A stretch of DNA of 64,000 nt from Paracoccus laeviglucosivorans (GCF_900182695.1 NZ_FXTK01000005.1:239435-303434), one strand, 5' to 3'. Shown: positions 7,610 through 16,945, numbered from the stretch's first letter. The notes: generated from the sequence alone by a model not told the origin. Numbers and translations: made by a program.

Positions 7610-7813
7610 CTACATCGCTTGCCGGGTCATCACATCCAGCAACCATGCCAGCGTGATTGCCGCCACTAGTGTTGAGACGATAGCCGTGACGCCCAGCACG
7701 CCCAACGGCGACCGTCCGGAGTGGGCCTTTCGATCGATCGTCAAGAAAGCGATTAGCGAGCCGATCCCGTAGATGATTAGGGTTGCGACAATGGACTTAA
7801 GTAGAACCAACAT
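7610..7813 (-). CDS. Small membrane protein with two transmembrane segments (67 aa)
   Basis: Two clear hydrophobic helices, at about residues 3-25 (VLLKSIVATLIIYGIGSLIA) and 38-60 (LGVLGVTAIVSTLVAAITLA), joined by a basic polar loop (DRKAHSGRSP) and ending in a short basic tail. This regular pattern supports a real inner-membrane miniprotein. No strong ribosome binding site is visible (only GAAGCG). No family is recognised. Its neighbours are accessory genes. Confidence 0.55.
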   Translation of the reverse strand: MLVLLKSIVATLIIYGIGSLIAFLTIDRKAHSGRSPLGVLGVTAIVSTLVAAITLAWLLDVMTRQAM

Positions 7814-7933
7814 GGCGCTTCAAACTGGACTGAGGGGTTTTGTATCCCATGTCCTGTCTTGGCCGAGTCGGTCAAGGTGTACTATGCGCCAAGTTCGGGC
7901 ATATCTATGTCTTCTAGCGCACAGGAGGGGTCT

Positions 7934-8173
7934 GTGAACTGCCCGCGACACCCGCAGGAATACGATCACAACTTTTACGGCTGGGAGGAGCTGGAGGACG
8001 ATGTTATCGCGGTGCTTGATCGCACAACTGCAGCTGTATGGAAGCGCGCGGAGGCTTTGGCCGCCATCACCTCTCTAATCGACGATATCGACGAGGGCGA
8101 TCCGGCCAACGCCGAGACACAGTGCAGAACCGGCGAAGGGATGAAACGTTTGTGGGATAGACGCAAAGGGTGA
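7934..8173 (+). CDS. Hypothetical acidic protein (79 aa)
   Basis: The frame is open further upstream from a TTG at 7859, but the only good start signal is the GTG at 7934, with AGGAGG five bases before it. The product begins MNCPRHPQEYDHNF and is largely acidic and helical (ELEDDVIAVLDRTTAAVWKRAEALAAITSLIDD). No family is recognised. It ends where a decayed gene in another frame begins, so the two may once have formed one transcription unit, or one gene broken by a frameshift. Confidence 0.5.
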   Translation: MNCPRHPQEYDHNFYGWEELEDDVIAVLDRTTAAVWKRAEALAAITSLIDDIDEGDPANAETQCRTGEGMKRLWDRRKG

Positions 8174-8432
8174 TCGCTGGACCCGCGTCCAGACCTTTGC
8201 TGAAATCGAATCTGCCGACGATTGGACAGTGCTTCGGAATGGGCTGGTGGTTGGTAGGGTCTCCAAAGATGTTACCCAGCACAATCGCGCGGAGACATGG
8301 CGCTGGTCAGTGATTACGGTTCCGTCTGCGAACAGCTATTCCACGACGCTTTAGCAGGCACTCGAGGAGGTCCGCGTTCGGGCCTCTGACAAGTGGGGTC
8401 ATCCGCCGTATGGATGGAAAACTCTCGACTGA
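8145..8432 (+). pseudogene. Decayed gene with internal amber stop
   Basis: Starting just inside the end of the previous gene, a different frame reads continuously as protein: DRWTRVQTFAEIESADD, then LRNGLVVGRVSKDVT, ETWRWSVITVPSANSYSTTL. A TAG follows at 8352-8354, and the same frame goes on as QALEEVRVRASDKWGHPPYGWKTLD to a TGA at 8430. The part after the TAG plainly continues the same domain (a TL-x-QALEEVR helix closing a WRWS-type strand block, a pattern seen in small uncharacterised alphaproteobacterial proteins). There is no start codon between the frame's last upstream stop (8142) and the conserved part. Missing start plus internal stop argue for a pseudogene. Confidence 0.6.
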
Positions 8433-8488
8433 ATTATTAAGCTATCTAATCTCTTAACCTGTGAGTTGCGGCAATTTTGGTGAACGTC

Positions 8489-8749
8489 ATGGATGACCTG
8501 TTGTCAGTGGATTACGATGCTAGTCTGGAGGATCGACGGATGTTCGAAAGCGCGGCTGTTCTGGACGCCCGTGCCCACCTTCGCGATTCGATCTCGAAGT
8601 TGCAGCAGAATGACATGGTGGGGTGGGTGCCATATGATCGTTATGTCGTAAACTGCCGACAGACTGACGCTGAAGTACGAGAACGAATGCTCGCCGGGCA
8701 GATAAAATTCAAACGCGTTGGCGGTAAGCTTCTCCTACTCGCAACCTAA
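8489..8749 (+). CDS. Hypothetical protein (86 aa)
   Basis: An 86-residue soluble protein starting at the ATG at 8489 with GGTGA five bases upstream; earlier in-frame TTG and GTG codons lie too close to that site. It begins MDDLLSVDYDASLEDRR and ends in a basic-hydrophobic stretch, QIKFKRVGGKLLLLAT. No family or motif is recognised. A perfect 10-bp hairpin 9 bases past the stop closes the unit before the biotin promoter region. Confidence 0.55.
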   Translation: MDDLLSVDYDASLEDRRMFESAAVLDARAHLRDSISKLQQNDMVGWVPYDRYVVNCRQTDAEVRERMLAGQIKFKRVGGKLLLLAT

Positions 8750-8758
8750 CCCATGCAT

Positions 8759-8787
8759 GTGTCCCGCACCGAGGATTTGCGGGACAC
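8759..8787 (+). terminator. Hairpin closing the 8489-8749 gene
   Basis: GTGTCCCGCA (8759-8768) pairs perfectly with TGCGGGACAC (8778-8787) across 9 bases. Only a delayed T-run (near 8800) follows, so it is a weak intrinsic terminator or a general barrier. Confidence 0.5.
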
Positions 8788-8900
8788 CCTGTGTAGTGAT
8801 TTTTGGCCCAAAGTGGCCTCATGGTGGATCAGGGTCGCCCACCACTTTCCCAAAATCAAGATCGTGGTGAAGCCGTTGGCAATAGCGCCAAGGTGTCCTT

Positions 8901-8910
8901 TTTCTATAAA
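8901..8910 (+). promoter_or_regulatory. Probable upstream BioR operator
   Basis: TTTCTATAAA, one mismatch per half from the TTATCTATAA core recognised by the GntR-family repressor BioR in alphaproteobacteria. It lies 46 bases upstream of the better site. Confidence 0.5.
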
Positions 8911-8955
8911 AAACCGAAACCTGCACTCTGCGGTCTTTTTCTATGCCCTGTAGAA

Positions 8956-8965
8956 TTATCTATAA
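8956..8965 (+). promoter_or_regulatory. BioR operator upstream of bioB
   Basis: TTATCTATAA is an exact match to the TTATMKATAA-type BioR box. It lies 96 bases before the bioB ATG in an A+T-rich stretch and overlaps a TATAAA that could serve as -10. Biotin-dependent repression of the whole operon is the expected regulation. Confidence 0.75.
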
Positions 8966-9060
8966 AAATGGAATCATATGGACGTTACGATTTAATAAAT
9001 CTACAAAACATCCCAACGCCTCAGGTCGCGCCGAAATTTATCAAGAAAATAGGAGCAGCC

Positions 9061-10035
9061 ATGCCCAAGGATATGCCCCCGTCGCCCCGCAACGATTGGA
9101 CCCGTGACGAGGCCGTGCAGATATTCACCCAGCCCTTTATGGATCTGCTGTTTCAGGCGCAGACCGTGCATCGCGCGAATTTCAACCCGAATCGTGTGCA
9201 GATGAGCCGGTTGCTCTCGGTCAAGACGGGCGGTTGTCCCGAAGATTGCAGTTATTGCAGCCAGTCCGCGCGCAATGGCGCACAGCTTTCCGCGTCAAAG
9301 CTGATGCAGGTCGAAATGGTCATCGCCGAGGCGCGCAAGGCCAAGGCCGCAGGGGCCACCCGCTATTGCATGGGGGCGGCGTGGCGCGAACCCAAAGACC
9401 GCGACATGGCCGCGATCGAGGCGATGGTGCAGGGCGTCCGCGCCTTGGGGATGGAAACCTGCATGACGCTGGGGATGCTGTCCGAAAATCAGGTGCTGCG
9501 GCTGAAGGATGCCGGGCTTGATTACTACAACCATAATATCGACACCTCCGAGGCGCATTATCCCAACGTCATCACCACCCGCACCTTTGCCGAGCGGCTG
9601 GATACGCTGGCGCGGGTGCGCGAGGCGGGGATCAAGGTCTGCTCGGGCGGGATCCTTGGTCTGGGCGAAAGCGATGGCGACCGCATCGACATGCTGCTGG
9701 CCCTGGCGACCTTGCCGGAACATCCCGAAAGCGTGCCGATCAACATGCTGATCCCGATGGCTGGCACGCCCCTTGCCGATGCGCCGCCCGTCGATCCCAT
9801 CGACTTTGTGCGGGTGATCGCGCTTGGCCGCATCCTGATGCCGCGCAGTCATATGCGCCTGTCCGCAGGCCGCACCGCCATGAGCGATGAGATGCAGGCG
9901 CTGTGCTTTTTTGCCGGGGCCAATTCGCTGTTCATGGGCGACACGCTGCTGACCGCCGCCAACCCCGAAGAAAGCCGCGACCGGCAATTGATGGACCGCC
10001 TTGGCCTGCTGCCCGAGGGGGCGGCATGTCGCTGA
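9061..10035 (+). CDS. bioB: Biotin synthase
   Basis: A radical-SAM enzyme that inserts sulphur into dethiobiotin to make biotin, the last step of the pathway. The product is 324 residues, normal for the family. The SAM-cluster cysteines are C59, C63 and C66 in [13 protein letters not shown]. Further family blocks are [39 protein letters not shown] and [10 protein letters not shown]. The start is the ATG at 9061, with AGGAG 5 bases upstream; upstream in-frame starts would include the operator region. It is the first gene of a five-gene operon controlled by two BioR-like boxes, and its 3' end overlaps bioF by 10 bases. Confidence 0.97.
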   Translation: MPKDMPPSPRNDWTRDEAVQIFTQPFMDLLFQAQTVHRANFNPNRVQMSRLLSVKTGGCPEDCSYCSQSARNGAQLSASKLMQVEMVIAEARKAKAAGATRYCMGAAWREPKDRDMAAIEAMVQGVRALGMETCMTLGMLSENQVLRLKDAGLDYYNHNIDTSEAHYPNVITTRTFAERLDTLARVREAGIKVCSGGILGLGESDGDRIDMLLALATLPEHPESVPINMLIPMAGTPLADAPPVDPIDFVRVIALGRILMPRSHMRLSAGRTAMSDEMQALCFFAGANSLFMGDTLLTAANPEESRDRQLMDRLGLLPEGAACR

Positions 10036-11153
10036 CCGCGCATCAGGGCTTGCTGGAAAGTCTGGCGCAGCGTGGCAGGTTGCGGGGGTTGCGGCCCATT
10101 GCCGGGATGGATTTCGCCTCGAACGATTATCTGGCGCTGGCGGGATCGGCGCTGCTGCGTGACCTGACGCGGCAGGCGCTGGACACCCCGGTGGGTTCGG
10201 GGGCGGCCCGGCTGCTGCGCGGCAATCACGACGCCTTTGCCGCGCTTGAGGCTGAGGCGGCCACCCATTTCGGCGCGCCTGCCGCGCTGTATTTCGGCTG
10301 CGGCTTCGCGGCGAATATGGGCATATTCTCGGCCCTGCCTCAGGCGCGCGATCTGGTGCTGCATGACGCGCTGATCCATGCCAGTTCGCTGGACGGGATG
10401 CGGTTGGGTGCGGCGACGGCGCGGCCCTTCGCGCATAACGACCCCGATGCCGCGCGCAGGGCATTGCGCGACTGGCGGCGCGCGGGCGGGACGGGGCAGG
10501 CGTGGATAGCCGTCGAAAGCCTATATTCGATGGATGGCGACACCGCCCCCATCGCCGAACTGATCCAGCTTGCCGATCAGGAAGACGCATTCCTGATCGT
10601 GGATGAGGCACATGCGACCGGCATCTGGGGACCGCAGGGGCGCGGGCTTGCCGCCCTTTATGCGGGGCAGGAAAACGTCGTGACGCTGCATACCTGCGGC
10701 AAGGCGTTGGGCGTGCAGGGCGCGCTGGTCTGTGCTGCGCCCACACTGATCGCGGTGCTGGTGAACCGCGCACGCAGCTTTATCTATTCGACCGCGCCCT
10801 CGCCACTGCTGGCGCAGGTCTTGCGGGGGGTGCTGGCGCATCTGGGGGCGGAACCTGCGCGCAGGTCGGCATTGCTGGCCCGCGTGGCGCAGGTCCAAGA
10901 CCACATCCGCGCCTTGGGGCTGCGGCCCAGCGGCAGCCAGATCCAGCCGATCATCCTGCCCGGAGACGCGCGCTGTCTTGCCGCCGCGGAAAGTCTTGCC
11001 GCGCAAGGCTTCGATATTCGTGCCATTCGCGCACCGACCGTCCCCAAGGGGACCGAGCGGCTGCGCCTGTCGCTGACGCTGAACCCATCCCAACGCGACA
11101 TCGGCACAGCCTTTGCCGCGCTTTCCGAAATTCTGCAGAACGAATCCGCATGA
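10026..11153 (+). CDS. bioF: 8-amino-7-oxononanoate synthase
   Basis: A PLP-dependent enzyme that condenses pimeloyl-ACP (or -CoA) with L-alanine to give 8-amino-7-oxononanoate, the first ring-assembly step of biotin synthesis. The product is 375 residues. Visible motifs are [12 protein letters not shown] near the N-terminus, [12 protein letters not shown], the cofactor-contacting VDEAHATG, and Lys226 in [12 protein letters not shown] as the Schiff-base lysine. The ATG overlaps the last codons of bioB by 10 bases, and the stop overlaps the bioD ATG (ATGA), so translation is coupled. Confidence 0.95.
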   Translation: MSLTAHQGLLESLAQRGRLRGLRPIAGMDFASNDYLALAGSALLRDLTRQALDTPVGSGAARLLRGNHDAFAALEAEAATHFGAPAALYFGCGFAANMGIFSALPQARDLVLHDALIHASSLDGMRLGAATARPFAHNDPDAARRALRDWRRAGGTGQAWIAVESLYSMDGDTAPIAELIQLADQEDAFLIVDEAHATGIWGPQGRGLAALYAGQENVVTLHTCGKALGVQGALVCAAPTLIAVLVNRARSFIYSTAPSPLLAQVLRGVLAHLGAEPARRSALLARVAQVQDHIRALGLRPSGSQIQPIILPGDARCLAAAESLAAQGFDIRAIRAPTVPKGTERLRLSLTLNPSQRDIGTAFAALSEILQNESA

Positions 11154-11755
11154 CCGCTTTCATCGTGACCGGCACCGATACCGGCATCGGCAAGACCGTC
11201 TTTTCCGCTGGCCTGACCGCGCATCTGGCGGCGCATTACTGGAAACCCGTGCAATCGGGCCTTGAGGCGGAGACGGATAGCCAGATCGTCGCCCGCCTGT
11301 CCGGGCGCCCGACCTTGCCCGAGGCGTGGCGGCTGCGCCTGCCCGCCTCGCCCCATATCGCCGCTGCGGCCGAGGGGCTGCGGATCGACCCCGACGCGCT
11401 GATCTTGCCGCCCCAGCGCCCGCTGGTGGTCGAAGGGGCGGGGGGCTTGATGGTGCCTCTGACGCCGCGCAAGACGTTTCTGGACCTGTTCGCCCGCTGG
11501 CAACTGCCCGTGATCCTGTGCGCCCGGACTGCGCTGGGAACGATCAACCACACGCTTTTGTCGCTGGCTGCGCTGCGCGGGGCCGGAGTGCCGGTCCATG
11601 GCGTGGCCTTTATCGGCAACCCCGAGCCGCTGGCCGAGGAAACCATCGCGGATATGGGGCAGGTGCGGCGGCTTGGCCGTTTGCCGCTGCTGGACGATCT
11701 TTCGCCCGATGCGCTGCGCAGGGGCTTCGACGCCGCTTTCAAGGATTTCCCATGA
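11150..11755 (+). CDS. bioD: Dethiobiotin synthetase
   Basis: An ATP-dependent enzyme that closes the ureido ring on 7,8-diaminononanoate with CO2. It is 201 residues, slightly short for the family. The P-loop GTDTGIGKT is at residues 8-16, followed by the substrate-site YWKPVQSG and the [12 protein letters not shown] loop that coordinates magnesium and substrate. The first ATG overlaps the bioF stop by 4 bases and the stop overlaps the bioA start by 4 bases. Its position between bioF and bioA keeps the order common in alphaproteobacterial biotin operons. Confidence 0.93.
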   Translation: MTAFIVTGTDTGIGKTVFSAGLTAHLAAHYWKPVQSGLEAETDSQIVARLSGRPTLPEAWRLRLPASPHIAAAAEGLRIDPDALILPPQRPLVVEGAGGLMVPLTPRKTFLDLFARWQLPVILCARTALGTINHTLLSLAALRGAGVPVHGVAFIGNPEPLAEETIADMGQVRRLGRLPLLDDLSPDALRRGFDAAFKDFP

Positions 11756-12996
11756 CCATCTGGCATCCGTTCACCCAGCACGCGCTGTTCCCGACCATGC
11801 GCCCCATTGCCAGCGCGCAGGGGGCATGGCTGACCGATGCCGGGGGAAGGCGGATCTTCGACGCCATTTCCTCGTGGTGGGTGGTGACGCATGGCCATTG
11901 CCATCCCCGCATCGTGCAGGCGATCCGCGATCAGGCGGGGCGGTTGGATCAGGTGATCTTTGCGGGCTATACCCACGAACCCGCCGAGACATTCGCGCGC
12001 GGCCTGCTGGCGCGGGTGCCGCAGAACCTGACGCGGGTGTTTTTCAGCGACAGCGGCTCGACGGCGGTCGAGGTGGCGCTGAAAATGGCGCTGGGGCATT
12101 TCCGCCACCAAGGCAGCCCCCGTCGCCGCATCGTCGTGATGCAGGACGGCTATCACGGTGATACGGTCGGCACCATGTCGGCAGGTGAGCGGGGGGCCTT
12201 TACCCAGCCCTATGACCCGCTGCTGTTCGCCGTGGACCGCATCCCCTTCCCGACGGAACAGGCGCGGCAAGCCACGCTGGACGCGCTGGAGCATTTCTGC
12301 CGCCAACCCGAAACCGCCGCCCTGCTGATCGAGCCGCTGGTGCTGGGCGCGGGTGGTATGCGCATCTATCCGCAGGACGTGCTGACCGAGATGGCGGCGA
12401 TCTGCGCCCGCCACGGTGTCCTGCTGATCGCGGATGAGGTGATGACCGGCTGGGGCCGCACCGGGCGCTTTCTGGCCTGCGATCATGTCGGCGTCGCGCC
12501 TGACATCCTGTGCCTGTCCAAGGGCATCACCGGGGGGCATCTGCCGCTGGCGGTGACGCTGTGCCGCGAAGACATCTATCAGTCGCACCTGTCCACGGAC
12601 CGGCGGCGGACGTTCTTTCACAGCTCATCCTATACGGCGAACCCGATCGCCTGCGCCGCGGCCTGCGCCAATCTGGCGATCTGGGACGACGAGCCTGTGC
12701 AGGACCGCATTGATGCCGTGACCGCCGCGCAGGCCCAGGGGGCGCTGCGTCTGGCGCGGCATCCCGGATTGTCGGGCGTGCGCCAGATCGGCACGATCCT
12801 GGCCGCCGAGGTGGGGCAGGGCAACGATTACATGGCCGATACGGGTCCGGCGCTGATGCGTTTTTTTGCCGAACGCGACCTGCTGATCCGGCCCCTTGGC
12901 CGCACGGTCTATCTGCTGCCGCCCTATTGCGCGACTGCGGCAGAGCTGTCGGCCTGCCATGACGCCATTCTGGAGGCCGCCGATGTTTTTGGCTGA
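11752..12996 (+). CDS. bioA: Adenosylmethionine--8-amino-7-oxononanoate aminotransferase
   Basis: A class III PLP aminotransferase of 414 residues that converts 8-amino-7-oxononanoate to 7,8-diaminononanoate, classically with SAM as amino donor. Visible: [11 protein letters not shown] and [15 protein letters not shown] at the N-terminus (the Trp-Trp substrate motif), [30 protein letters not shown] and Lys257 in CLSKGITGG. The [16 protein letters not shown] block is typical of BioA. The ATG overlaps the bioD stop. Some relatives use lysine as donor (BioK); the sequence alone does not settle this. Confidence 0.93.
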   Translation: MTIWHPFTQHALFPTMRPIASAQGAWLTDAGGRRIFDAISSWWVVTHGHCHPRIVQAIRDQAGRLDQVIFAGYTHEPAETFARGLLARVPQNLTRVFFSDSGSTAVEVALKMALGHFRHQGSPRRRIVVMQDGYHGDTVGTMSAGERGAFTQPYDPLLFAVDRIPFPTEQARQATLDALEHFCRQPETAALLIEPLVLGAGGMRIYPQDVLTEMAAICARHGVLLIADEVMTGWGRTGRFLACDHVGVAPDILCLSKGITGGHLPLAVTLCREDIYQSHLSTDRRRTFFHSSSYTANPIACAAACANLAIWDDEPVQDRIDAVTAAQAQGALRLARHPGLSGVRQIGTILAAEVGQGNDYMADTGPALMRFFAERDLLIRPLGRTVYLLPPYCATAAELSACHDAILEAADVFG

Positions 12997-13948
12997 CGGG
13001 GTGCGCATGGCGGGCTTTGGCCATTACCTGCCCGAACGCCGCGTCCTCAACGCCGAGATCGAGGCCGAGATGGACCTGCCCCCCGGCTGGATTCAGGCGC
13101 GCTGCGGCATCCAGTCCCGCCATTATGCGGCGGATACGCAGGCGCTGAGCGATCTTGCCATTCCGGCGGGTCGCATGGCGCTGGGTCATTGCGATCCGGC
13201 GCGGGTGGGGCTGTTGCTGCTGGCAACGTCTACCCCCGATCACCTGCTGCCGCCGACCGCGCCCTTGGTCGCGGGGCGGTTGGGGCTGGCCTGCGGGGCG
13301 GTCGATCTGGCGGGGGCGTGTTCGGGGTTTCTGCACGCGCTGGCCCTGGGCGCGGCGCATGTGCGCATGACCGGACAGGCGGTGCTGGTTATCGCCGCGA
13401 ACCTGCTGTCGCGCCGCATCGATCCGGCCGAGGTGGCGACCCGCGTGCTGTTTGCTGACGCGGCGGGTGCGGTGCTGCTAGAGCCGGGTCGGCCGGGGCA
13501 GGGTCCGCGTGCGGTCGTGCTGCGTTCCGACGGGGGTGATTACGACGCGATCCGCATCGCGCGGGGCGGCTCTCGGCTGCCCTTTACCGCGCCGGGGCAG
13601 GGCGGGCTGGGCATGACCATGCCTGACGGGCGAGCCGTCTTTGCCCGCGCGGTTCAGGCGATGGCTGCATCCGCCCGGCAGGCGCTGGCGCAGGCCGCGC
13701 TGACCCCTGCCGATGTGGCGCTGTGGGTGCCGCATCAGGCCAATGCACGCATTCTGGACAAGGTGGCGGATTGCCTTGGGATGCAGGCCACACCCACGCT
13801 GGGCACGCTGGCGCTGCATGGCAATTCGTCGGCTGCGACCATTCCCCTTGCGCTGTCATGGCATGGCGGCGTGCTGCCGGATGGGCCGTTGCTGCTGTCG
13901 GCATTCGGAGCGGGCACGATCTGGGGGGCGATGGTCTGGCAACAGTGA
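12983..13948 (+). CDS. bioZ: FabH-like ketoacyl synthase BioZ
   Basis: A 321-residue thiolase-fold condensing enzyme of the KAS III group with an intact Cys-His-Asn triad: C113 in GACSGFLHAL, H251 in VPHQANARIL and N281 in LHGNSSAATIP. Known: BioZ of Agrobacterium and Brucella makes the pimeloyl precursor from glutaryl-CoA and malonyl-ACP, replacing the BioC-BioH route. Its place as the last gene of the biotin operon and the absence of bioC or bioH here support that role. It overlaps bioA by 14 bases. The start ATG is preceded by GGAGG within bioA. A housekeeping FabH role is less likely given the context. Confidence 0.85.
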   Translation: MFLADGVRMAGFGHYLPERRVLNAEIEAEMDLPPGWIQARCGIQSRHYAADTQALSDLAIPAGRMALGHCDPARVGLLLLATSTPDHLLPPTAPLVAGRLGLACGAVDLAGACSGFLHALALGAAHVRMTGQAVLVIAANLLSRRIDPAEVATRVLFADAAGAVLLEPGRPGQGPRAVVLRSDGGDYDAIRIARGGSRLPFTAPGQGGLGMTMPDGRAVFARAVQAMAASARQALAQAALTPADVALWVPHQANARILDKVADCLGMQATPTLGTLALHGNSSAATIPLALSWHGGVLPDGPLLLSAFGAGTIWGAMVWQQ

Positions 13949-13983
13949 CGCCGCGCCCCCCCGGCTTAAGGGGGGACGCGGCG
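13949..13983. terminator. GC-rich hairpin between convergent genes
   Basis: CGCCGCG-CCCCCC pairs with GGGGGG-A-CGCGGCG immediately after the bioZ stop. No T-run follows on either strand, so it is a strong RNA structure at the end of the operon rather than a textbook intrinsic terminator. Confidence 0.5.
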
Positions 13984-14020
13984 AAGGCGCGCGGTATGAC
14001 GACCGGGGAGGGGGCGCGCC

Positions 14021-15820
14021 TTATTTCAGGTGATGCGGCGCCTCCAGCCCATAGACCGGGGTGTCGATCCCTTCGTGCCGTGCCTTGAGTTGCAGGGACA
14101 GATAGCGCGAATAATGCCGCGACTGGTGCAGGTTGCCGCCATGGAACCACAGGCCGGGCTGCATGGTGGGTTTCCACATATTGCGCTGCTCGCCCTCCCA
14201 CGGGCCGGGGTCTTTGGTGGTGTCGGACCCAAGACCCCAGCATTTGCCCACCTTGTCCGCGACCTCTTGCGAGATCAGGTCCGCCGCCCAGCCGTTCATC
14301 GACCCATAGCCTGTGGCATAGACCACCAGATCGGCGGGCAGTTCGGTCCCGTCATCCAGCACCACGGCCGTTTCGGTCAGATGGCTGATGCCCTTGCCCG
14401 ATTGCAGCTTGATGGAACCGTCGATCACCAGATCGCAGGCCCCCACGTCGATGTAATAGCCCGAGCCGCGGCGCAGGTATTTCATGAACAGCCCGGATTC
14501 ATCGTCGCCGAAATCCAGCATGAACCCGGCCTTTTCCAAGTCGGCATAGAACTTGGCGTCGCGCTGCTTGATCTCATCATACTGGGGCACGTGGAAGGTG
14601 TGCATGATCTTGTAGGGGATCGAGGCAAAGATCATGTCCGCCTTGTCATGGTCGATGCCATTTTCCACCGCAGCTTCCGAATACAGCCCGCCCAGACAGA
14701 CCTCCATCAGACTGTCGGACTTGACGATATGGGTGGACGACCGCTGCACCATCGTCACATCCGCGCCATGTTCCCAAAGCGCCGCACAGATGTCATGGGC
14801 CGAGTTGTTGGCACCGATCACCACGACCTTCTTGCCGCGATAGGGGTCGGGGCCGGGGTGCTGGCTGGAATGCTGCTGTTCGCCCTTGAACACGTCCTGA
14901 CCGGGGATTACCGGCACATTCGCCTTGCCCGACATGCCGGTGGCCAGCACCAGCTGCTTGGGGCGCAGCGTGACCTGTTCGCCGTTGCGCTCCACCACGA
15001 CGGTCCATTCGCCCTTGGCCTCGTCGTATGTCGCCGACTTGGCGGTGGTCGAGGACCAGTAATTCAGCTCCATGACCTTGGTATACATCTCCAGCCAGTC
15101 GCCCACCTTATCCTTGGGCGCAAAGACCGGCCAGTTATCCGGGAAGGGGATATAGGGCAGGTGGTCATACCAGACCGGGTCGTGCAGGCAGAGGGATTTA
15201 TACCGCTTACGCCACTGATCGCCGGGGCGTTCGTGGCGGTCCACGATGATCGTCGGCACGCCCAGCTGGCGCAGGCGCGCGCCCAATGCGATGCCGCCCT
15301 GACCGCCGCCGATCACCAGCACATAGGGCTGGGCGTCATAGCCCAACTGCGCGGCCTCGGCCTCGCGCTTTTCCTTCCACGTCTGGCGATTGGGATCATG
15401 ACCGTGTTCCGCGCCCATGGGACGGCGCAGCTTGCGCGGTTCCTCATGGCCCTTCAACTCGTGCAGGGTGGTCAGCAGGGTCCAGATCTTGCCGTCCTTG
15501 ATCCGGATATAGCCGACGCCGCGCCCTACGGCGGTTTCCAGCACCAGCCAACCCTCGGCCACACCACCCGCTTCGCTGGTGGCCTGCGTCGGGTCCAGCG
15601 CCAGCGATTTCGGCGAGATCTTGGGCAGTTGGGCTGCGGCCATGGCGCGGATTTCATCGTGACCTTCGCAGGTCTTCAGGTTCCACGTGAACGCGGCAAG
15701 GTCGCGCCAGAAGCCGGTTTCCAGAAACAGGTCGGCCACGGCATCCGCGTCCTGCGCAACAAGCGCGCGTTCCAGATCGGCGACCAGCGCCGTCAGTTGC
15801 GGGGTATTAGTGTCTAGCAT
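14021..15820 (-). CDS. Flavin-containing monooxygenase with N-terminal NTF2-like domain
   Basis: A 599-residue FAD/NADPH oxidoreductase of the CzcO/FMO type. Residues about 5-130 form an SnoaL/NTF2-like domain (LVAQDADAVADLFLETGFWRD, CEGHDEIRAMAAAQL). The FAD Rossmann motif GGGQGGIALG is at about residue 172 and the second dinucleotide motif GANNSAHD at about 335. DRHERPGDQWRKRY matches the FAD-binding segment of this family. ATG 15820 is chosen because GGAGGAG lies just before it; the earlier ATG contains that site. The substrate is unknown; ketones, amines or sulphides are possible. The 54-base gap to the dehydrogenase upstream on the same strand suggests co-transcription. Confidence 0.85.
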   Translation of the reverse strand: MLDTNTPQLTALVADLERALVAQDADAVADLFLETGFWRDLAAFTWNLKTCEGHDEIRAMAAAQLPKISPKSLALDPTQATSEAGGVAEGWLVLETAVGRGVGYIRIKDGKIWTLLTTLHELKGHEEPRKLRRPMGAEHGHDPNRQTWKEKREAEAAQLGYDAQPYVLVIGGGQGGIALGARLRQLGVPTIIVDRHERPGDQWRKRYKSLCLHDPVWYDHLPYIPFPDNWPVFAPKDKVGDWLEMYTKVMELNYWSSTTAKSATYDEAKGEWTVVVERNGEQVTLRPKQLVLATGMSGKANVPVIPGQDVFKGEQQHSSQHPGPDPYRGKKVVVIGANNSAHDICAALWEHGADVTMVQRSSTHIVKSDSLMEVCLGGLYSEAAVENGIDHDKADMIFASIPYKIMHTFHVPQYDEIKQRDAKFYADLEKAGFMLDFGDDESGLFMKYLRRGSGYYIDVGACDLVIDGSIKLQSGKGISHLTETAVVLDDGTELPADLVVYATGYGSMNGWAADLISQEVADKVGKCWGLGSDTTKDPGPWEGEQRNMWKPTMQPGLWFHGGNLHQSRHYSRYLSLQLKARHEGIDTPVYGLEAPHHLK

Positions 15821-15874
15821 GGTTTCTCCTCCCATGATGTGGCTGCGCCCTCCCTCCCCGGAGGACGCGGGTAT

Positions 15875-16945
15875 TCAGGTCAGGTCGATCAGGATTTTCA
15901 GCTGCGTTCCCGCGGGGTCCAGCAGGGCGTCAAAGCCTTCGGTCACGGCCTGTTCCAGCCGGATCTTGCGGGTCACGACCTTTTTCGACGGGATCGCGCC
16001 GGATGCGATCAGGTCCATCACGCGCGGCCAGATATAGGTCGGGTAACACCACGACCCGCGGATATCGATGTCCTTGAAGGTCACGTCGAACCAGTTGACC
16101 GCGCCAAGGCCGGGATGCAGCCCGACCTGCACGACAGTGCCCTGTTTGCGCACGGCATCGACGCAGGTTTGCAGCGCCTTTTCATTGCCGACGCATTCCA
16201 AGGCCACGTCGCAGCCCACGCCGCCTTCCGTCTCGGCGCGCACACGGGCGGCCACGTCGTCGCGCTTGGGGTTCAGGGCGATGACGTCGGGCAGGATCTC
16301 GCGCGCCTTTTCCAGCCGCGTGTCGTTCAGATCGGTGACGAACAGCTTGACCGCGCCGAATGCCCGCGCGGTCAGCAGCGTCACGATGCCGATCGGCCCC
16401 GCGCCGGTGACCAGCACGCTGTTGCCCGCAGCCACCTTGCCCCTGTCGCAGGCATAGACACAGACGGCTGTGGGTTCGACCAGCGCCGCTTCCTCGTCCG
16501 ACAGCGCATCGGGTAGCTTGAAGACGTTATAGGCGTTCAGCAGCGCCCCTTCGGCCATGCCACCCGATTGCCAGCTTAGGCCCACCAGCCCCAATTCCTC
16601 GCTAAGCTGGAACAGCCCACGGTCCGAGAAATAATCCCCGCCACGCGGCTGGATCAGCGGCTGCACGGACACCCGGTCCCCTACCGCGACATGGGTGACG
16701 CCTGCGCCGATCGCCGTGACCACGCCGCCGAATTCATGGCCCAGCACCTGTGGCCCCTGCGCCCCGGTAAAGGGATGCGGCGCGGTGGGAATGAAGATCG
16801 GACCATGGGCATATTCGTGCAGATCGGTGCCGCAGATGCCGACGAAGCGATTGCGAATCGCGACCTGACCGGGGCCGGGAACCGGCAGAGCGTCCAGTTC
16901 CTCAAGACGCAGATCCTTGGCGGCGTGAAAGCGAAGGGCCTTCAT
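15875..16945 (-). CDS. Zinc-dependent 2,3-butanediol/sorbitol-type dehydrogenase
   Basis: A 356-residue medium-chain dehydrogenase. The catalytic zinc ligands are Cys38 (GICGTDLHEY) and His70-Glu71 (LGHEFGGVV). The substrate-side block is EPTAVCVYACDRG and the NAD-binding motif is VTGAGPIGIVTLL. It lacks the four-cysteine structural-zinc loop of classical alcohol dehydrogenases, as is usual in the (R,R)-butanediol dehydrogenase group. The start at 16945 has AGGAGAGAG upstream. It is divergent from an AcoR-like regulator whose relatives control acetoin and butanediol catabolism, so oxidation of butanediol or a similar diol is the best guess. It is probably co-transcribed with the monooxygenase downstream. 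Confidence 0.82.
   Translation of the reverse strand: MKALRFHAAKDLRLEELDALPVPGPGQVAIRNRFVGICGTDLHEYAHGPIFIPTAPHPFTGAQGPQVLGHEFGGVVTAIGAGVTHVAVGDRVSVQPLIQPRGGDYFSDRGLFQLSEELGLVGLSWQSGGMAEGALLNAYNVFKLPDALSDEEAALVEPTAVCVYACDRGKVAAGNSVLVTGAGPIGIVTLLTARAFGAVKLFVTDLNDTRLEKAREILPDVIALNPKRDDVAARVRAETEGGVGCDVALECVGNEKALQTCVDAVRKQGTVVQVGLHPGLGAVNWFDVTFKDIDIRGSWCYPTYIWPRVMDLIASGAIPSKKVVTRKIRLEQAVTEGFDALLDPAGTQLKILIDLT

Noticed and set aside
14030..15817. A 595-codon plus-strand open frame opposite the monooxygenase
   Set aside because: Same reason: complement of a well-supported gene, with no domain and no ribosome binding site.
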